A stretch of DNA of 64,000 bases from an uncultured Roseibium sp. (GCF_947499295.1 NZ_CANMNP010000003.1:124001-188000); one strand, 5' to 3'. Positions 46,823-56,107 are shown, counted from the first letter of the stretch. Numbers and translations are program-made. The notes: generated from the sequence alone by a model not told the origin.

Positions 46823-46869
46823 TTGCCCATTGCAGGGGGAAGAATTTGCCTTCCTGTCCATTCCTTGCC
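46823..46869. promoter_or_regulatory. Cluster of TTGCC half-sites upstream of flgE
   Basis: TTGCC occurs three times at 46823, 46846 and 46865 (steps of 23 and 19 bases), 80 to 126 bases before the -24 element of flgE. That is the right distance for an activator of sigma-54 promoters such as FlbD. Compare GGCAA-ATA-TTGCC before flgI at 62090. Confidence 0.35.
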
Positions 46870-46948
46870 GATGTGGCTGACTGCTGCGAATGCCGCCTAT
46901 TTCATTTAAATTATTGAAAAATATAGTTTTTATTCTGTTTTGGTGAAT

Positions 46949-46963
46949 TGGCACGTCCCTTGC
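46949..46963 (+). promoter_or_regulatory. Sigma-54 promoter of flgE
   Basis: TGGCAC-GTCCC-TTGC is an exact -24/-12 consensus (TGGCAC, 5-base spacer, TTGC), ending 66 bases before the flgE ATG. In a window of this size a chance exact match in the right place is unlikely. Confidence 0.85.
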
Positions 46964-47029
46964 GGGTATGTGGCGGATTATGGGCGCAAGCCCGCGTCAG
47001 CAGTGCCCAAGCTATCAAGAGGACCGAAT

Positions 47030-48412
47030 ATGGGTATTTATGGGGCTATTAACTCAGCCGTTTCTGGACTGGCTGCGCAGGCGACGGCGCTGGAAAATAT
47101 TTCCGGTAACGTTGCCAACTCGCAGACCACCGGCTTCAAGCGGCTGGATACTACCTTCTCCGATCTTGTGTCCGGTGGCGGAGCCACGCAGGCTGCGCAG
47201 GTTTCCGGTACGACCTTTGCCACATCGCGCGCAACCAATACGGTGCAGGGCGACATCACGTCTGTTGATGTGGATACCTACATGGCAATCAACGGCGAAG
47301 GATACTTCGTTGTGACGCAGGCGTCAGATGTTGTCGATGGATCGACAACCTTCGCCGATGAGACCTATTACACCCGTGCGGGAGACTTCGAGCGGGACAA
47401 GGAAGGCTACCTGATCAATGCGTCGGGCTACTACCTTCAGGGTTTCCCGCTTGACCCGGACACGGGCAATGCCATTGGCGACAATCCAACTGTTGTCCGG
47501 ATCGAGAACCAGCCGCTCGCTGCATCTGCGACAACCACCGTCGAATACCAGGCCAACCTGCCGCGCATTCCCGATACGACCGATTATGATGGCACCACTG
47601 ATGCTTCTGCCCTTCTGGACGCGGGTGTCGGTACCGGCGATGTTGCTGTTGCAGATGAGCAAGACTTTCTTGATAGTTCTGTTTCTGGCGGGTCGATTAC
47701 CATTTACAATGAAAATGGTACTGCGATGAATGTCGAAGTTCGCTACGCAAAAACGGCGAACTACAACTCAACCGGTCCAGTCTATGATGAGTGGACAATG
47801 TATATCGGCTCCGGTGGTGATGCGACCAACGCCTGGTACGATGTTGGTGATGTCACCTTCGATACGACAGGTGAGTTGAACGGTATGACGGCCGGCTCTA
47901 TCGGCGCAGTCAACGGTACCGGTGATGGCTTCACGATTGCGTCTCTTGATATCGGCGGGACGACGGCGGCGAATGTTGAGTTCTCCTTCTCAAATGGGTC
48001 CTTGACGCAATACTCAGACCCCGATGGAGCGACGAGCTCTGTATCCCTCGATCAGGACGGTTATCCTGCCGGTGAATTGACCGGTGTTGCCGTCGACGAA
48101 TCCGGCCGTGTTATCGCCAGTTACTCCAACAGTCAGCAACGGGCTGTCTATGAAATCCCACTGGCGACTTTCGAGGCTGAGCAAAACCTGCGACGCGTCG
48201 ATGGTGCAGGCTTTGCCGCCACAACGTCCTCAGGTGAGGCGGACTTAACTGGCGGTGGTCAGATCCTGGCCAAAAAGCTCGAACTCTCCAATGCCGACAT
48301 TGCGGATGAATTCTCGAAGCTGATCGTTACTCAGCAGGCCTACTCGGCAAATTCGCGAATTGTGACATCTGCGGACGAGATGCTGGACAGCGCGCTCAAC
48401 ATGGTCCGGTAA
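47030..48412 (+). CDS. flgE: Flagellar hook protein FlgE
   Basis: ATG 47030 with AGAGGA six bases upstream gives 460 residues. The N-terminus MGIYGAINSAVSGLAAQATALENISGNVANSQTTGFK-type region contains the rod/hook signature (ALENISGNVANSQTTGFKR), and the C-terminus ends VTQQAYSANSRIVTSADEML and a short helix, as in FlgE. The middle holds the D1/D2 domains. A signal peptide is absent because export uses the flagellar type III system. It has its own sigma-54 promoter and a terminator after it. The ORF extends 30 codons upstream, but this lies in the promoter. Confidence 0.92.
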   Translation: MGIYGAINSAVSGLAAQATALENISGNVANSQTTGFKRLDTTFSDLVSGGGATQAAQVSGTTFATSRATNTVQGDITSVDVDTYMAINGEGYFVVTQASDVVDGSTTFADETYYTRAGDFERDKEGYLINASGYYLQGFPLDPDTGNAIGDNPTVVRIENQPLAASATTTVEYQANLPRIPDTTDYDGTTDASALLDAGVGTGDVAVADEQDFLDSSVSGGSITIYNENGTAMNVEVRYAKTANYNSTGPVYDEWTMYIGSGGDATNAWYDVGDVTFDTTGELNGMTAGSIGAVNGTGDGFTIASLDIGGTTAANVEFSFSNGSLTQYSDPDGATSSVSLDQDGYPAGELTGVAVDESGRVIASYSNSQQRAVYEIPLATFEAEQNLRRVDGAGFAATTSSGEADLTGGGQILAKKLELSNADIADEFSKLIVTQQAYSANSRIVTSADEMLDSALNMVR

Positions 48413-48422
48413 GACCATCAAC

Positions 48423-48448
48423 GCCGGCGGGATTACCCGCCGGCTTTT
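48423..48448 (+). terminator. Terminator after flgE
   Basis: Perfect 9-bp stem GCCGGCGGG / CCCGCCGGC with a 4-base loop, followed by TTTT; it separates flgE from flgK. Confidence 0.85.
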
Positions 48449-48486
48449 CTGGCTAAATCGCAGCGTTTAACGAAGGAGAAGCCGCC

Positions 48487-50340
48487 ATGGGTCTGATGAG
48501 TGCCATGAATACTGCGGTCTTCGGGATTCAATACAACCAGCGCCAGCTGGATGTCACGGCAACCAACATCGCTAACGCGGATACGGCCGGGTACTCCAAG
48601 AAAACGATTTCGGCTGAGGTCTATTTCGATGGTCTTGGCAACGTTGCGGGCATGAATGCGACAGAAGTGCGACGGGTCGTGAACGAATACGTTCAGGCCG
48701 ACTACTTCAATTCGCTGTCGGATACGAACTACGCCAAACAAATCAACGATTTCACCGATCGGCTCGACGATATCTTCGGCACGATCAATGACAGCAGCAG
48801 TCTGACATCTCTTGCCGGGCAATTGTCTTCTGCATTGTCTGTCCTGATCAATGATCCGGGAAACTTTGCGGCCCAGAGCGACGTTGTATCGATTGCAGAT
48901 TCCTTCGCAAGACAACTCAACAGCTCATATGAACGCATTGACGATCTGCGTCAGGAGGCCGACAGCGCACTCGCGGCGCAAACCGATACAGTCAATGGAC
49001 TTTTGAATAGCATCGAAGATATCGACGATGCCATTCGTGATGCCTATCAGTCCGGGATTTCGACCGCTGACATGGAAGATGAGCGGGATCGGTTGGTCGA
49101 GCAGCTTTCAGGTTACCTTGATGTCAATGTCTCCAAGGGTGCAAATGAGACGTTGTTCATCCAAACAGCCGATGGGCAACAGCTCTATGCGGACAACCAA
49201 GCCTCCACGCTGAGCTTCACACCCTCCCACATCCTGCGGCCCGGACAAGCCGGCAACACGGTTATGGTTACGACGTCCGGCGGTACGTCGTATGATCTGA
49301 TCGCGGCCTCGAATTCCGGCGTCATGGTCGCGACTGCGGAACTGCGGGACGACATACTTGTCGAAGCCCAGGCGCAACTTGATACTATCGCCGCAGAAAT
49401 GTCTCTGGCTTTTTCCAACGTTACAGTTGAGAGCAGCGACGTCACCGTCGGGTTGGACAGCGGTTTTGACCTGGATGTTTCAGCGCTGCAGTCAGGCAAT
49501 ACAATCACGCTGGAATATACGGACACTGGTGGAAATGCTCAGACAGTGACGTTGGTTGCCGTTGAAGATGCTTCGCTGTTGCCGCTCGACAATTCGGCAA
49601 CCGCAAATCCGAATGACACTGTATTCGGGATCGACATTTCAAGCGGGACGCCGTCCACCTATATCACCAACATCGTCGCCGCGCTTGGCAGTACAGGCTT
49701 GTTGGTCAGTAACAACGGTTCCGACGAATTGCGCGTTCTTGGCGACAACACCGGACCAACCAGTGTGGAAAGCCTGAACGCCAATGTGACTGTGACAGCC
49801 AATAGCGATCAAGGCCTTGGGCTGGCGATCTTTGTCGATAGCCGGGATTCACCCGTTGAATTCACCGACGCGTTGGAAGACGGCGGTCAAAGGCTTTCCT
49901 ATGCGAACAGCATCGCAATCAATCCAGATCTCTTGGCTGACAGTGCGCTGCTGGTCAACTACCAGACGACTCCGACGGCAAATACCGCCAACGATCCTGC
50001 GCGGGCCCAGTTTCTCGCCAACGCCTTGACGTCTTCATCGACCTATTTCGATCCTGGCACAGGCATCGGTAGCGGCTCTACCCCCTTCCAGGGCAGCATC
50101 ATAGATTTCGTCAATCAGACAGTTTCGTACCAGGGAAACCAGGCCGAAGACGCGGCGACGTATGCAAAGTCAAAAGAGACGCTGACCATGAATCTCGCGA
50201 TCCGCTACGAAGAGAGCTATGCGGTCGATCTGGACACAGAACTGGCCTTCATGGTTCAGCTGGAAAACGCCTACGCGGCCAACGCCCGCGTGATGCAAAC
50301 CATCAACGAGCTCTTCGATGAGCTTCTGAACATCGTCTAA
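48487..50340 (+). CDS. flgK: Hook-associated protein 1, FlgK
   Basis: The 617-residue protein starts MGLMSAMNTAVFGIQYNQRQ with the N-terminal rod signature (TATNIANADTAGYSKK) and ends FMVQLENAYAANARVMQTINELFDELL, the FlgK C-terminal helix. Internal segments include the FlgK LSGYLDVNVSKGANETLFIQTADGQQL-type domain. AAGGAG before ATG 48487 is strong. It forms the first junction ring between hook and filament. It has no own sigma-54 match; a promoter between the flgE terminator and this gene is not evident. It runs into flgL after 11 bases. Confidence 0.92.
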   Translation: MGLMSAMNTAVFGIQYNQRQLDVTATNIANADTAGYSKKTISAEVYFDGLGNVAGMNATEVRRVVNEYVQADYFNSLSDTNYAKQINDFTDRLDDIFGTINDSSSLTSLAGQLSSALSVLINDPGNFAAQSDVVSIADSFARQLNSSYERIDDLRQEADSALAAQTDTVNGLLNSIEDIDDAIRDAYQSGISTADMEDERDRLVEQLSGYLDVNVSKGANETLFIQTADGQQLYADNQASTLSFTPSHILRPGQAGNTVMVTTSGGTSYDLIAASNSGVMVATAELRDDILVEAQAQLDTIAAEMSLAFSNVTVESSDVTVGLDSGFDLDVSALQSGNTITLEYTDTGGNAQTVTLVAVEDASLLPLDNSATANPNDTVFGIDISSGTPSTYITNIVAALGSTGLLVSNNGSDELRVLGDNTGPTSVESLNANVTVTANSDQGLGLAIFVDSRDSPVEFTDALEDGGQRLSYANSIAINPDLLADSALLVNYQTTPTANTANDPARAQFLANALTSSSTYFDPGTGIGSGSTPFQGSIIDFVNQTVSYQGNQAEDAATYAKSKETLTMNLAIRYEESYAVDLDTELAFMVQLENAYAANARVMQTINELFDELLNIV

Positions 50341-50351
50341 GGTTTAGTGTA

Positions 50352-51887
50352 ATGCCTGTCTCGTCCATTACCACGTCACGGACCTATCTGACCCAGCAGC
50401 TGGGTGCGCTGAATGACAAGCTCGCGGAAAAGACAACGCAGCTTGCGAGCGGCAAGGTGGGATCGACCTACGGAGAAATCGGTGACCGGCGATTGCTCGA
50501 CATCGAGTTGACCCAGAAAGTCAGCATGATCGAGACCTACCAGCAGACAATCACGATCGCGAACCTTCATCTTGAAACGGCGACGATGTCGCTGGAACGG
50601 CTCGAAGATATCCGACGCGATGCCAAATCGGCGCTCGATACCAACGACTTCGTCATTCAGGATGATGGGCAGACGCAGACGCAGTCTCGCGCCGAGCTGC
50701 TGTTGAGCGAGACCCTGAATATTCTGAATACCGAGATCGCTGGCTACTATGTGTTCGGAGGCACGGACGCCGTCAACGATCCCGTCGCTCCGCTCGAAGA
50801 CATCTTGAACGGGTCGGGGTCGCTGTCAGGATTGCGCGATTACATGGACGAGTTTGCGTCGGCCAATCTTGGATCTGCCAATACTGGCAGAACAACGACG
50901 TCAGCTTTGACCACGAATTACGCCGGCCTGGTGCCAACCGACTCCACCTTCACGATCGCCGAGGACGGAGCGCACGACTTCGGATTTGATATTGCCTCGG
51001 TGGCGTCCACACTTTCCAATGTCACTGTGACCGGTCCGCTCGCAGCCGACCCGGACAGTTTTGACGTCCAGTTCACCGGTCAACCGGCGCTTGGTGAGAC
51101 TATTTCCGTAGAACTGAGCCTGCCGCCAGATCACACTGACACAATCACCATTGAATTCACTGCTGCGTCAAACACGGAAGAGGAGGGGACTTTTCAGATC
51201 GGTGCCGATCTTGAAGAGACTGCCCAAAATCTGCGAGACGCACTGGCCACAGAAATCGAAGCACAGGCACAAACAAAGCTTCGGGCTGTTTCCGACGAAT
51301 GGGCGGCAGAAGAGTTCTTCAGCACTTATAGCGGTGAAGAGCCGCAGCGGATCGACGGCCCGCCTTATGACACGGCAACCGCACTGACCGCGGGTGGGTC
51401 GACAACGGTTGAGTGGTACACCGGGCGCAATACAACAACAACCGACCCCAGAACTGACAAGAATGCTGTGGTCGACGGCAATCTGACAGTTGAATACGGG
51501 ATACGCGCAAACGAAACGCCGCTCAAGGAACTGGTGCAGTCCCTGGCCGCATTTGTTGCCGCCGATTTCTCAGGTGGAACCCAAACTGACGAAGAATACT
51601 ATAACGCACTTTCTGCAAATCTTCGGACCACACTGCAACCGCCTGGCGTTGATCAATCAGGTATCGTTGATATCTCGACAGATATTGCCATCTCCTATCG
51701 AACCGCCTCCATGACCAATGACCGTCACGTCCAGATCAAAAGCAGCTATGAAGGCACGATTGCGGAGATTGAAGGTGTCGACAAGGATCAACTGGCTGCC
51801 GAGATCCTGACGTTGCAAAACAACATCGAAGTTTCCTACAGGGCATCGTCGATTGTTTTCAATCTGAGCCTGTCCGATTATCTCTGA
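50352..51887 (+). CDS. flgL: Hook-associated protein 3 (FlgL-like), long form
   Basis: The 511-residue protein has the flagellin-like N-terminus (LTQQLGALNDKLAEKTTQLASGKV) and C-terminus (LTLQNNIEVSYRASSIVFNLSLSDYL) of FlgL and lies directly behind flgK, 11 bases away. Typical FlgL proteins have about 300-350 residues. Here a central insert of roughly 150 residues (about 190-400) is rich in Thr/Asp/Glu and beta-forming sequence, so extra surface domains are likely. It forms the second junction ring before the filament. Confidence 0.9.
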   Translation: MPVSSITTSRTYLTQQLGALNDKLAEKTTQLASGKVGSTYGEIGDRRLLDIELTQKVSMIETYQQTITIANLHLETATMSLERLEDIRRDAKSALDTNDFVIQDDGQTQTQSRAELLLSETLNILNTEIAGYYVFGGTDAVNDPVAPLEDILNGSGSLSGLRDYMDEFASANLGSANTGRTTTSALTTNYAGLVPTDSTFTIAEDGAHDFGFDIASVASTLSNVTVTGPLAADPDSFDVQFTGQPALGETISVELSLPPDHTDTITIEFTAASNTEEEGTFQIGADLEETAQNLRDALATEIEAQAQTKLRAVSDEWAAEEFFSTYSGEEPQRIDGPPYDTATALTAGGSTTVEWYTGRNTTTTDPRTDKNAVVDGNLTVEYGIRANETPLKELVQSLAAFVAADFSGGTQTDEEYYNALSANLRTTLQPPGVDQSGIVDISTDIAISYRTASMTNDRHVQIKSSYEGTIAEIEGVDKDQLAAEILTLQNNIEVSYRASSIVFNLSLSDYL

Positions 51888-51931
51888 TCTGTTGTTCTGG
51901 CATAAGCTGAACAACCCAGCGGGCAGAAACA

Positions 51932-51963
51932 AAAAGGGCCGGTCGCAATGAGCGCCGGCCCTT
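51932..51963. terminator. Terminator between flgL and flaF
   Basis: AAGGGCCGG / CCGGCCCTT stem extended by CGC/GCG around an AATGA loop. On the minus strand it is followed by five T, so it is a strong terminator for flaF and a weaker one for flgL. Confidence 0.85.
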
Positions 51964-51985
51964 TGATGTTTCGAGGTCTAAGTCC

Positions 51986-52360
51986 CTACTCGGGCTGTGC
52001 TCTAAGACCTTCAGCAATGGCTCGATTGATGCTGATAAGCGTTGTGACCTTGTTGGGGTCATCTGAAGACATCACGGTCACCGTTTGCCTGAAGACAAAA
52101 ACACCAAGTGATGCGATGTTGTTTTTGATATCCTGTGGCAACTGACTTTCGGCGCCAGTTGCCGAGGTTACGAGAATTGTCCAGAGCTTTCGATTATAGG
52201 TGAGCACGTCGTCCTTTTCCGCGAGGGAGGCGTCCGCCCATTCATCCTTGATCAATTGAAGCCGGGCTGCGGCTTTCATCAGCAGATTCGCTTCCAGCTC
52301 CCTCGGTGACACTGCCACCTGGCTGGTCTTCTGATAAGCCTGCGCTGCCTGTTTGTACAT
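51986..52360 (-). CDS. flaF: Flagellar biosynthesis regulator FlaF
   Basis: The 124-residue helical protein starts MYKQAAQAYQKTSQ and contains EANLLMKAAARLQ and YNRKLWTILV, the FlaF family layout. FlaF is needed for flagellin synthesis or secretion in alphaproteobacteria and works against FlbT. The start at 52360 lies inside flbT: the two frames overlap by 119 bases. It ends before a strong terminator. Confidence 0.88.
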   Translation of the reverse strand: MYKQAAQAYQKTSQVAVSPRELEANLLMKAAARLQLIKDEWADASLAEKDDVLTYNRKLWTILVTSATGAESQLPQDIKNNIASLGVFVFRQTVTVMSSDDPNKVTTLISINRAIAEGLRAQPE

Positions 52361-52736
52361 GACCGATCAGCGTCCCTTCATACTCAATGAGCTTGCGTGC
52401 TTCTTTCAGTGCTTTATAGAAGGCGCCGGTTATGATGGCGTTACTAATTCTTGTAACGTATGGAATCGTACTCGGTGCGGCCTTCACGATATCGTTGACG
52501 AGGGTGAAGTAGTTCTCCTGAATCCTCTCCAAGTCGGTAGACAGATACATCAGCTGCACGGCCAAATAGACCCGTTTGGCTGGCGTATCCGCAGTGGCCG
52601 GTGTGAGAATGTCCTTTTCTCTCAGAATGGGTGCCTGGCCTTCGATAAAAAGGCGAGTTCGCTGGTTATCATTCGTAATGACACTGTCACCGATGATAAT
52701 TCGCTCGCCCGGTTTCAGCTCGACCTTGAGCGCCAT
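52242..52736 (-). CDS. flbT: Flagellin mRNA regulator FlbT
   Basis: ATG 52736 gives 164 residues; the first ten codons of the longer frame (to 52766) are not needed. MALKVELKPGERIIIGDSVI and IEGQAPILREKDILTP are FlbT signatures. In Caulobacter, FlbT binds the 5' leader of flagellin mRNA and destabilises it until the hook is complete. Family members end near YEGTLIGHVQ; here about 38 residues rich in Ser/Glu follow, and these overlap the start of flaF in another frame. The gene stands between flaF and the first flagellin gene. Confidence 0.88.
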   Translation of the reverse strand: MALKVELKPGERIIIGDSVITNDNQRTRLFIEGQAPILREKDILTPATADTPAKRVYLAVQLMYLSTDLERIQENYFTLVNDIVKAAPSTIPYVTRISNAIITGAFYKALKEARKLIEYEGTLIGHVQTGSAGLSEDQPGGSVTEGAGSESADESRSPASIDQG

Positions 52737-52770
52737 TCTGTGACCTCCACACATGAGTATCGCCATGAAA

Positions 52771-52790
52771 CGTTAACGAATTGGTTAACG
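52771..52790. promoter_or_regulatory. Inverted repeat between flagellin 1 and flbT
   Basis: CGTTAAC-GAATTG-GTTAACG is a perfect 7+6+7 inverted repeat, 35 to 54 bases before the flbT start and 38 bases after the first flagellin stop. GTTAAC recurs in the leaders of other flagellin genes here (for example at 56180 and 56217). It may be an operator for flbT or a weak hairpin; it lacks a T-run. Confidence 0.4.
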
Positions 52791-52827
52791 ACCATCACTG
52801 ATACCTTAATGAAATTTACCAACTGTG

Positions 52828-54321
52828 TTAACCAAACAGGCTCAAAACACTCTGGTCAGCCTGGTTGGCTAGCGACAGAGCGGTCGATGAGAGCTGCTGG
52901 CGTGTTTGCAGTGCCAGCATATTAGCACCTTCTTCGTTCATGTCGGCAATGGTTAGCTCACCTGCACCGACCTCGAGCGTGTTGATGAGATTCTGGGTGA
53001 AATCAGTGCGGATTTCCACGGTCGAAAGAGCGGTACCCATGGCACGGGCAGCATTTCGAAGCTCATCCAGAGCCGCATTGATTGCCTGAAGCGTTCGATC
53101 AATATCTGTGTCGGTTTTGAACTCCGATGCCAAGGCGGAGAGGCTTACAGAGCCTGTTCCGCTACCGAGTGTACCTCGATTAAAATCTGAATTGTTGCTG
53201 GTTATGTCAAAAGAGACTTCACCAATCAGGCTGATGCTGCCGCCGGAGAAAGAGGCATCGAGGCCTTTGACGTTGTCGATGAAACTGACAAGGTCACTGA
53301 CAGTGGTTTCTTCGTCAATTTCCAACGAAGCCGGTTCGAATCCGTTGCCGTCCGTGATTGTGATCGTGTCACCTGCCTGGAATCCACCAGAAGAGATCAG
53401 AGTAGAGCCAGCTGTGAGAGCGGATACGGAGAGGGAGGTTGTAGCGGTCGTTACATCACCGCCATTGGTTTGCGTGCCGCCACCAGCGGTGTCCTTCTGT
53501 ATTGAAACAGTGTTATCAAGACCGGACGTAATTGTGATTGAATCAGTGGTTTCATCGAATGAGGCATGAACACCGTTCAGGCCGTCAAGCGCATCAACGT
53601 AATCTTGTACAGTCGTGATACTGGTGCCTACCGTCAGTGAGGTTGTTCCTGAGCTGTCCACGATTGTCACGACGTCGCCCGCGGCCCAGGCGCCCAGATC
53701 AGTTAGATTTGATGATGCCTGCAACCCGGAGAGGGAGATTGTCGCGGTTCCGCCGAAAATGTCGAATGATGATGTTCCGGTTCCGCCAGGGTCCAGGTCA
53801 TCGAGATTCAATCCGTCGTCTAGGGTTGTGTCCGTAAAGTCAACAGGATTGACCGTCAGATTTGAAGTGCTGTCCTCGTTGAAGATCACTTCGAGCTCGT
53901 TGCCCGCACCTGCCAGAAGGTTCTTTCCCTTGTAGCTGGAATCGCGGGCCATGTCCTCAATTTGCTCGAGGAGATCATTGTACTGACTTGTGAACTGCTT
54001 GCGCTCGTATTCGCTTGAAGTTTGAAGAGCCTGGTTGGCAATCGCTTTCGCCGATTCGACAAGTTTGGTGATCGATGTGATGCCCTTGTCCGCAGCACGA
54101 ATGGTTTGAACGCCCTGTCCCATATTGTCCAGGAGATTGGACAGATCGCTGGCCCTGTCATTCAGAGACTGTGCCGTAAAGAACGAATTGGGATTGTCGA
54201 GTGCCGTGTTGACTTTCAGACCCGTGGCCAATCGCGTTTGCGTGACTGATTGAAGATCGGCTGTTTGCTTGAGCGACAGGAGGTTGTCCCGGACCGCGCT
54301 TGAAAGAACAATATCAGGCAT
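52828..54321 (-). CDS. Flagellin 1 (long form)
   Basis: The 497-residue flagellin has the conserved D0/D1 N-terminus (VRDNLLSLKQTADLQSVTQT, then ATGLKVNTALDNPNSFF) and C-terminus (EEGANMLALQTRQQLSSTAL). The centre (about 190-390) holds two copies of a module with the pattern GDTITITDGNGF, a short stretch, then VSDLVSFIDNVKG and a beta-strand end, similar to Flagellin_IN motifs. It differs more from the other three than they do from each other. It is the gene next to flbT and ends without a clear terminator. Confidence 0.92.
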   Translation of the reverse strand: MPDIVLSSAVRDNLLSLKQTADLQSVTQTRLATGLKVNTALDNPNSFFTAQSLNDRASDLSNLLDNMGQGVQTIRAADKGITSITKLVESAKAIANQALQTSSEYERKQFTSQYNDLLEQIEDMARDSSYKGKNLLAGAGNELEVIFNEDSTSNLTVNPVDFTDTTLDDGLNLDDLDPGGTGTSSFDIFGGTATISLSGLQASSNLTDLGAWAAGDVVTIVDSSGTTSLTVGTSITTVQDYVDALDGLNGVHASFDETTDSITITSGLDNTVSIQKDTAGGGTQTNGGDVTTATTSLSVSALTAGSTLISSGGFQAGDTITITDGNGFEPASLEIDEETTVSDLVSFIDNVKGLDASFSGGSISLIGEVSFDITSNNSDFNRGTLGSGTGSVSLSALASEFKTDTDIDRTLQAINAALDELRNAARAMGTALSTVEIRTDFTQNLINTLEVGAGELTIADMNEEGANMLALQTRQQLSSTALSLANQADQSVLSLFG

Positions 54322-54528
54322 GAGACTTCACCGCTTTTCCTATTCAGTACTCTCAAAGGGGCGTTCTTGTTGTTTCAAGATCAAGACGCACCCTCGTCGT
54401 AAATCTAAATGGAAAGTTAAGCGGTCATGCACTCATTAACCTGCCGTAAATAAAAGTTACCAAAAGGTTTCTTTTAACATATTGAAAAGTTGAAGGATTT
54501 TTCAGCGTAGATTTTCAGTAATCGGGAA

Positions 54529-54560
54529 CAAAAACAAAAACGGCGGACCAGTGGTCCGCC
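54529..54560 (-). terminator. Terminator of flagellin 2
   Basis: GGCGGACC / GGTCCGCC stem with loop AGT; on the minus strand it runs into GTTTTTGTTTTTG. It lies 51 bases after the flagellin 2 stop. Confidence 0.92.
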
Positions 54561-54610
54561 ATTTCTGATTGTCAGCTTGTGAGTCGTGCGTCTGACTGAT
54601 TCTCTTTTTA

Positions 54611-56107
54611 TTAGAAGAGAGATAGCACTGTCTGATCCGCCTGCGACGCGAAGGACAGCGACGTTGAGGCCAGCTGCTGACGGGTCTGAAGAGCCAGCAA
54701 ATTCGCGCCTTCTTCGTTGGTATCAGCCAAGGTCAAGAGACCGGCACCTTCCTGCAAAGTATTGATCATCGTCTTTGTGTAGTCTTGACGGATCTCAACG
54801 GTCGAGAGGTTGGTACCAAATTCAGAGGCCTGAGATCTCAGGTTCGAGAGCGCGGTGTTCAATCGGTCAACGACGCGGTTGATGTCATTGTCTGTGGCAA
54901 ATCCGCTGTCGCTCAATGCCGCGACGCTGACACCAGTAGTGTTTGCTGTAAAGCCGGAAGAGGCGAAGTCAGCACTATCACTTGTCAGGGAGAGATCGGT
55001 ATCTGACTGGATTGAGAGCAGTCCGGAACCGGTGTCAAAGGAAGCATTCACACCGTTGAAGTCATCGATGAAGTCTTCCAGATCCTGAACCGTTGTGTCC
55101 GCTTCGATTTCGAGTGAACCGAGTTCGAAGTCGTTGCCATCCGTTAGTGTCAAAGTGTCTCCAACAGCAAAAGAACCGCTGTCTGCAAGAACAGCTGTGT
55201 CAGCCGCGAAGGCTGTCGCTGCAACGTTGGCAAATGCTGCACCGGCTGTGCTGGTGCTCAACGAGAGATCTTCGTCACTATAGACGGTTAGTTCACCATT
55301 AGTCTCATCGAATTCGGCGCGGACGCCAGCTATTCCGTTGAGATTGTCGATTAGGTCCTGAACGGTCACACCTGCAGTGGCTTGCAGTGTACCGCCGGTA
55401 ACCGCCGCTGGAGTTGCTGCACCGTCAAAAAGCGACAGTGTTGCACTCGCTGCGATCAAGGTAGAGTCTGACAGGGTGGAACTGGAGTTGAGGCTCGGGC
55501 CACCAGTTGAAGACTCAAGGGTGATCGTCGTCTTGCCACCCTGGAGCGTGAAGGACGTTGCGCCGCCTTGACCTTCTGCCAGATCTGAAAGGTTCAGGCC
55601 ATTCGAAAGCGAGGTGTCGGTATAGTCGACAGCTTCGATGGTCAGTTTTGACGTCGAGTCTTCGTTGAAGATTGTCGTCAGGTCGTTTCCGTCGCCAGCG
55701 AGCAGGTTTTTACCCTTGTAGGAGCTGTCTTTCGCAACGTCTTCGATCTGTTCCAGGAGATCGTTATACTGTTCTGAGAACGTCTTGCGCTCATACTGGC
55801 TTTGCGTCTGCAGCGCCTGGTTTGCTTTGGCTTTCGCGGTTTCGACCAGATCGGTAATGGTCTGAATACCTTTGTCGGCCGCCTTGATGGTCTGAAGCGA
55901 TTGGCCCATGTCATCAAGCAAATTGCCCAGATCGCTGGCGCGCGAGTTCAAGCCGGATGCGGTGAAGAAGGAATTCGGATTGTCCAGCGCGGAATTCACT
56001 TTCAATCCAGTCGCCAGCTTGTTCTGGACGCCGGACATCATGTCTGCGGTGGATTGAAGCGTGAGAAGGTTCTGCCGCACGGCAGCTGACAGGGTGATGT
56101 CCTGCAT
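54611..56107 (-). CDS. Flagellin 2 (long form)
   Basis: The 498-residue flagellin begins MQDITLSAAVRQNLLTLQST and ends LASTSLSFASQADQTVLSLF. Like flagellin 1 it has two central IN-type modules: one with GVTVQDLIDNLNGIAGVRAEF and one with GDTLTLTDGNDFELGSLEIEADTT-like sequence followed by VQDLEDFIDDFNGV. AAAGGG lies upstream of ATG 56107. The leader (56108-56230) contains several GTTAAC/TTAACC elements. It is followed by its own terminator, so it is probably expressed as a single-gene unit. Confidence 0.92.
   Translation of the reverse strand: MQDITLSAAVRQNLLTLQSTADMMSGVQNKLATGLKVNSALDNPNSFFTASGLNSRASDLGNLLDDMGQSLQTIKAADKGIQTITDLVETAKAKANQALQTQSQYERKTFSEQYNDLLEQIEDVAKDSSYKGKNLLAGDGNDLTTIFNEDSTSKLTIEAVDYTDTSLSNGLNLSDLAEGQGGATSFTLQGGKTTITLESSTGGPSLNSSSTLSDSTLIAASATLSLFDGAATPAAVTGGTLQATAGVTVQDLIDNLNGIAGVRAEFDETNGELTVYSDEDLSLSTSTAGAAFANVAATAFAADTAVLADSGSFAVGDTLTLTDGNDFELGSLEIEADTTVQDLEDFIDDFNGVNASFDTGSGLLSIQSDTDLSLTSDSADFASSGFTANTTGVSVAALSDSGFATDNDINRVVDRLNTALSNLRSQASEFGTNLSTVEIRQDYTKTMINTLQEGAGLLTLADTNEEGANLLALQTRQQLASTSLSFASQADQTVLSLF

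Noticed and set aside
52791..52827. Rho-independent terminator after flagellin 1
   Set aside because: No stem with a T-run is present; the nearby GTTAAC inverted repeat is more likely regulatory.
54322..54528. Sigma-54 promoter before flagellin 1, by analogy with flgE
   Set aside because: No GCAA-N5-GTGCCA pattern on the plus strand; also absent from the other flagellin leaders.
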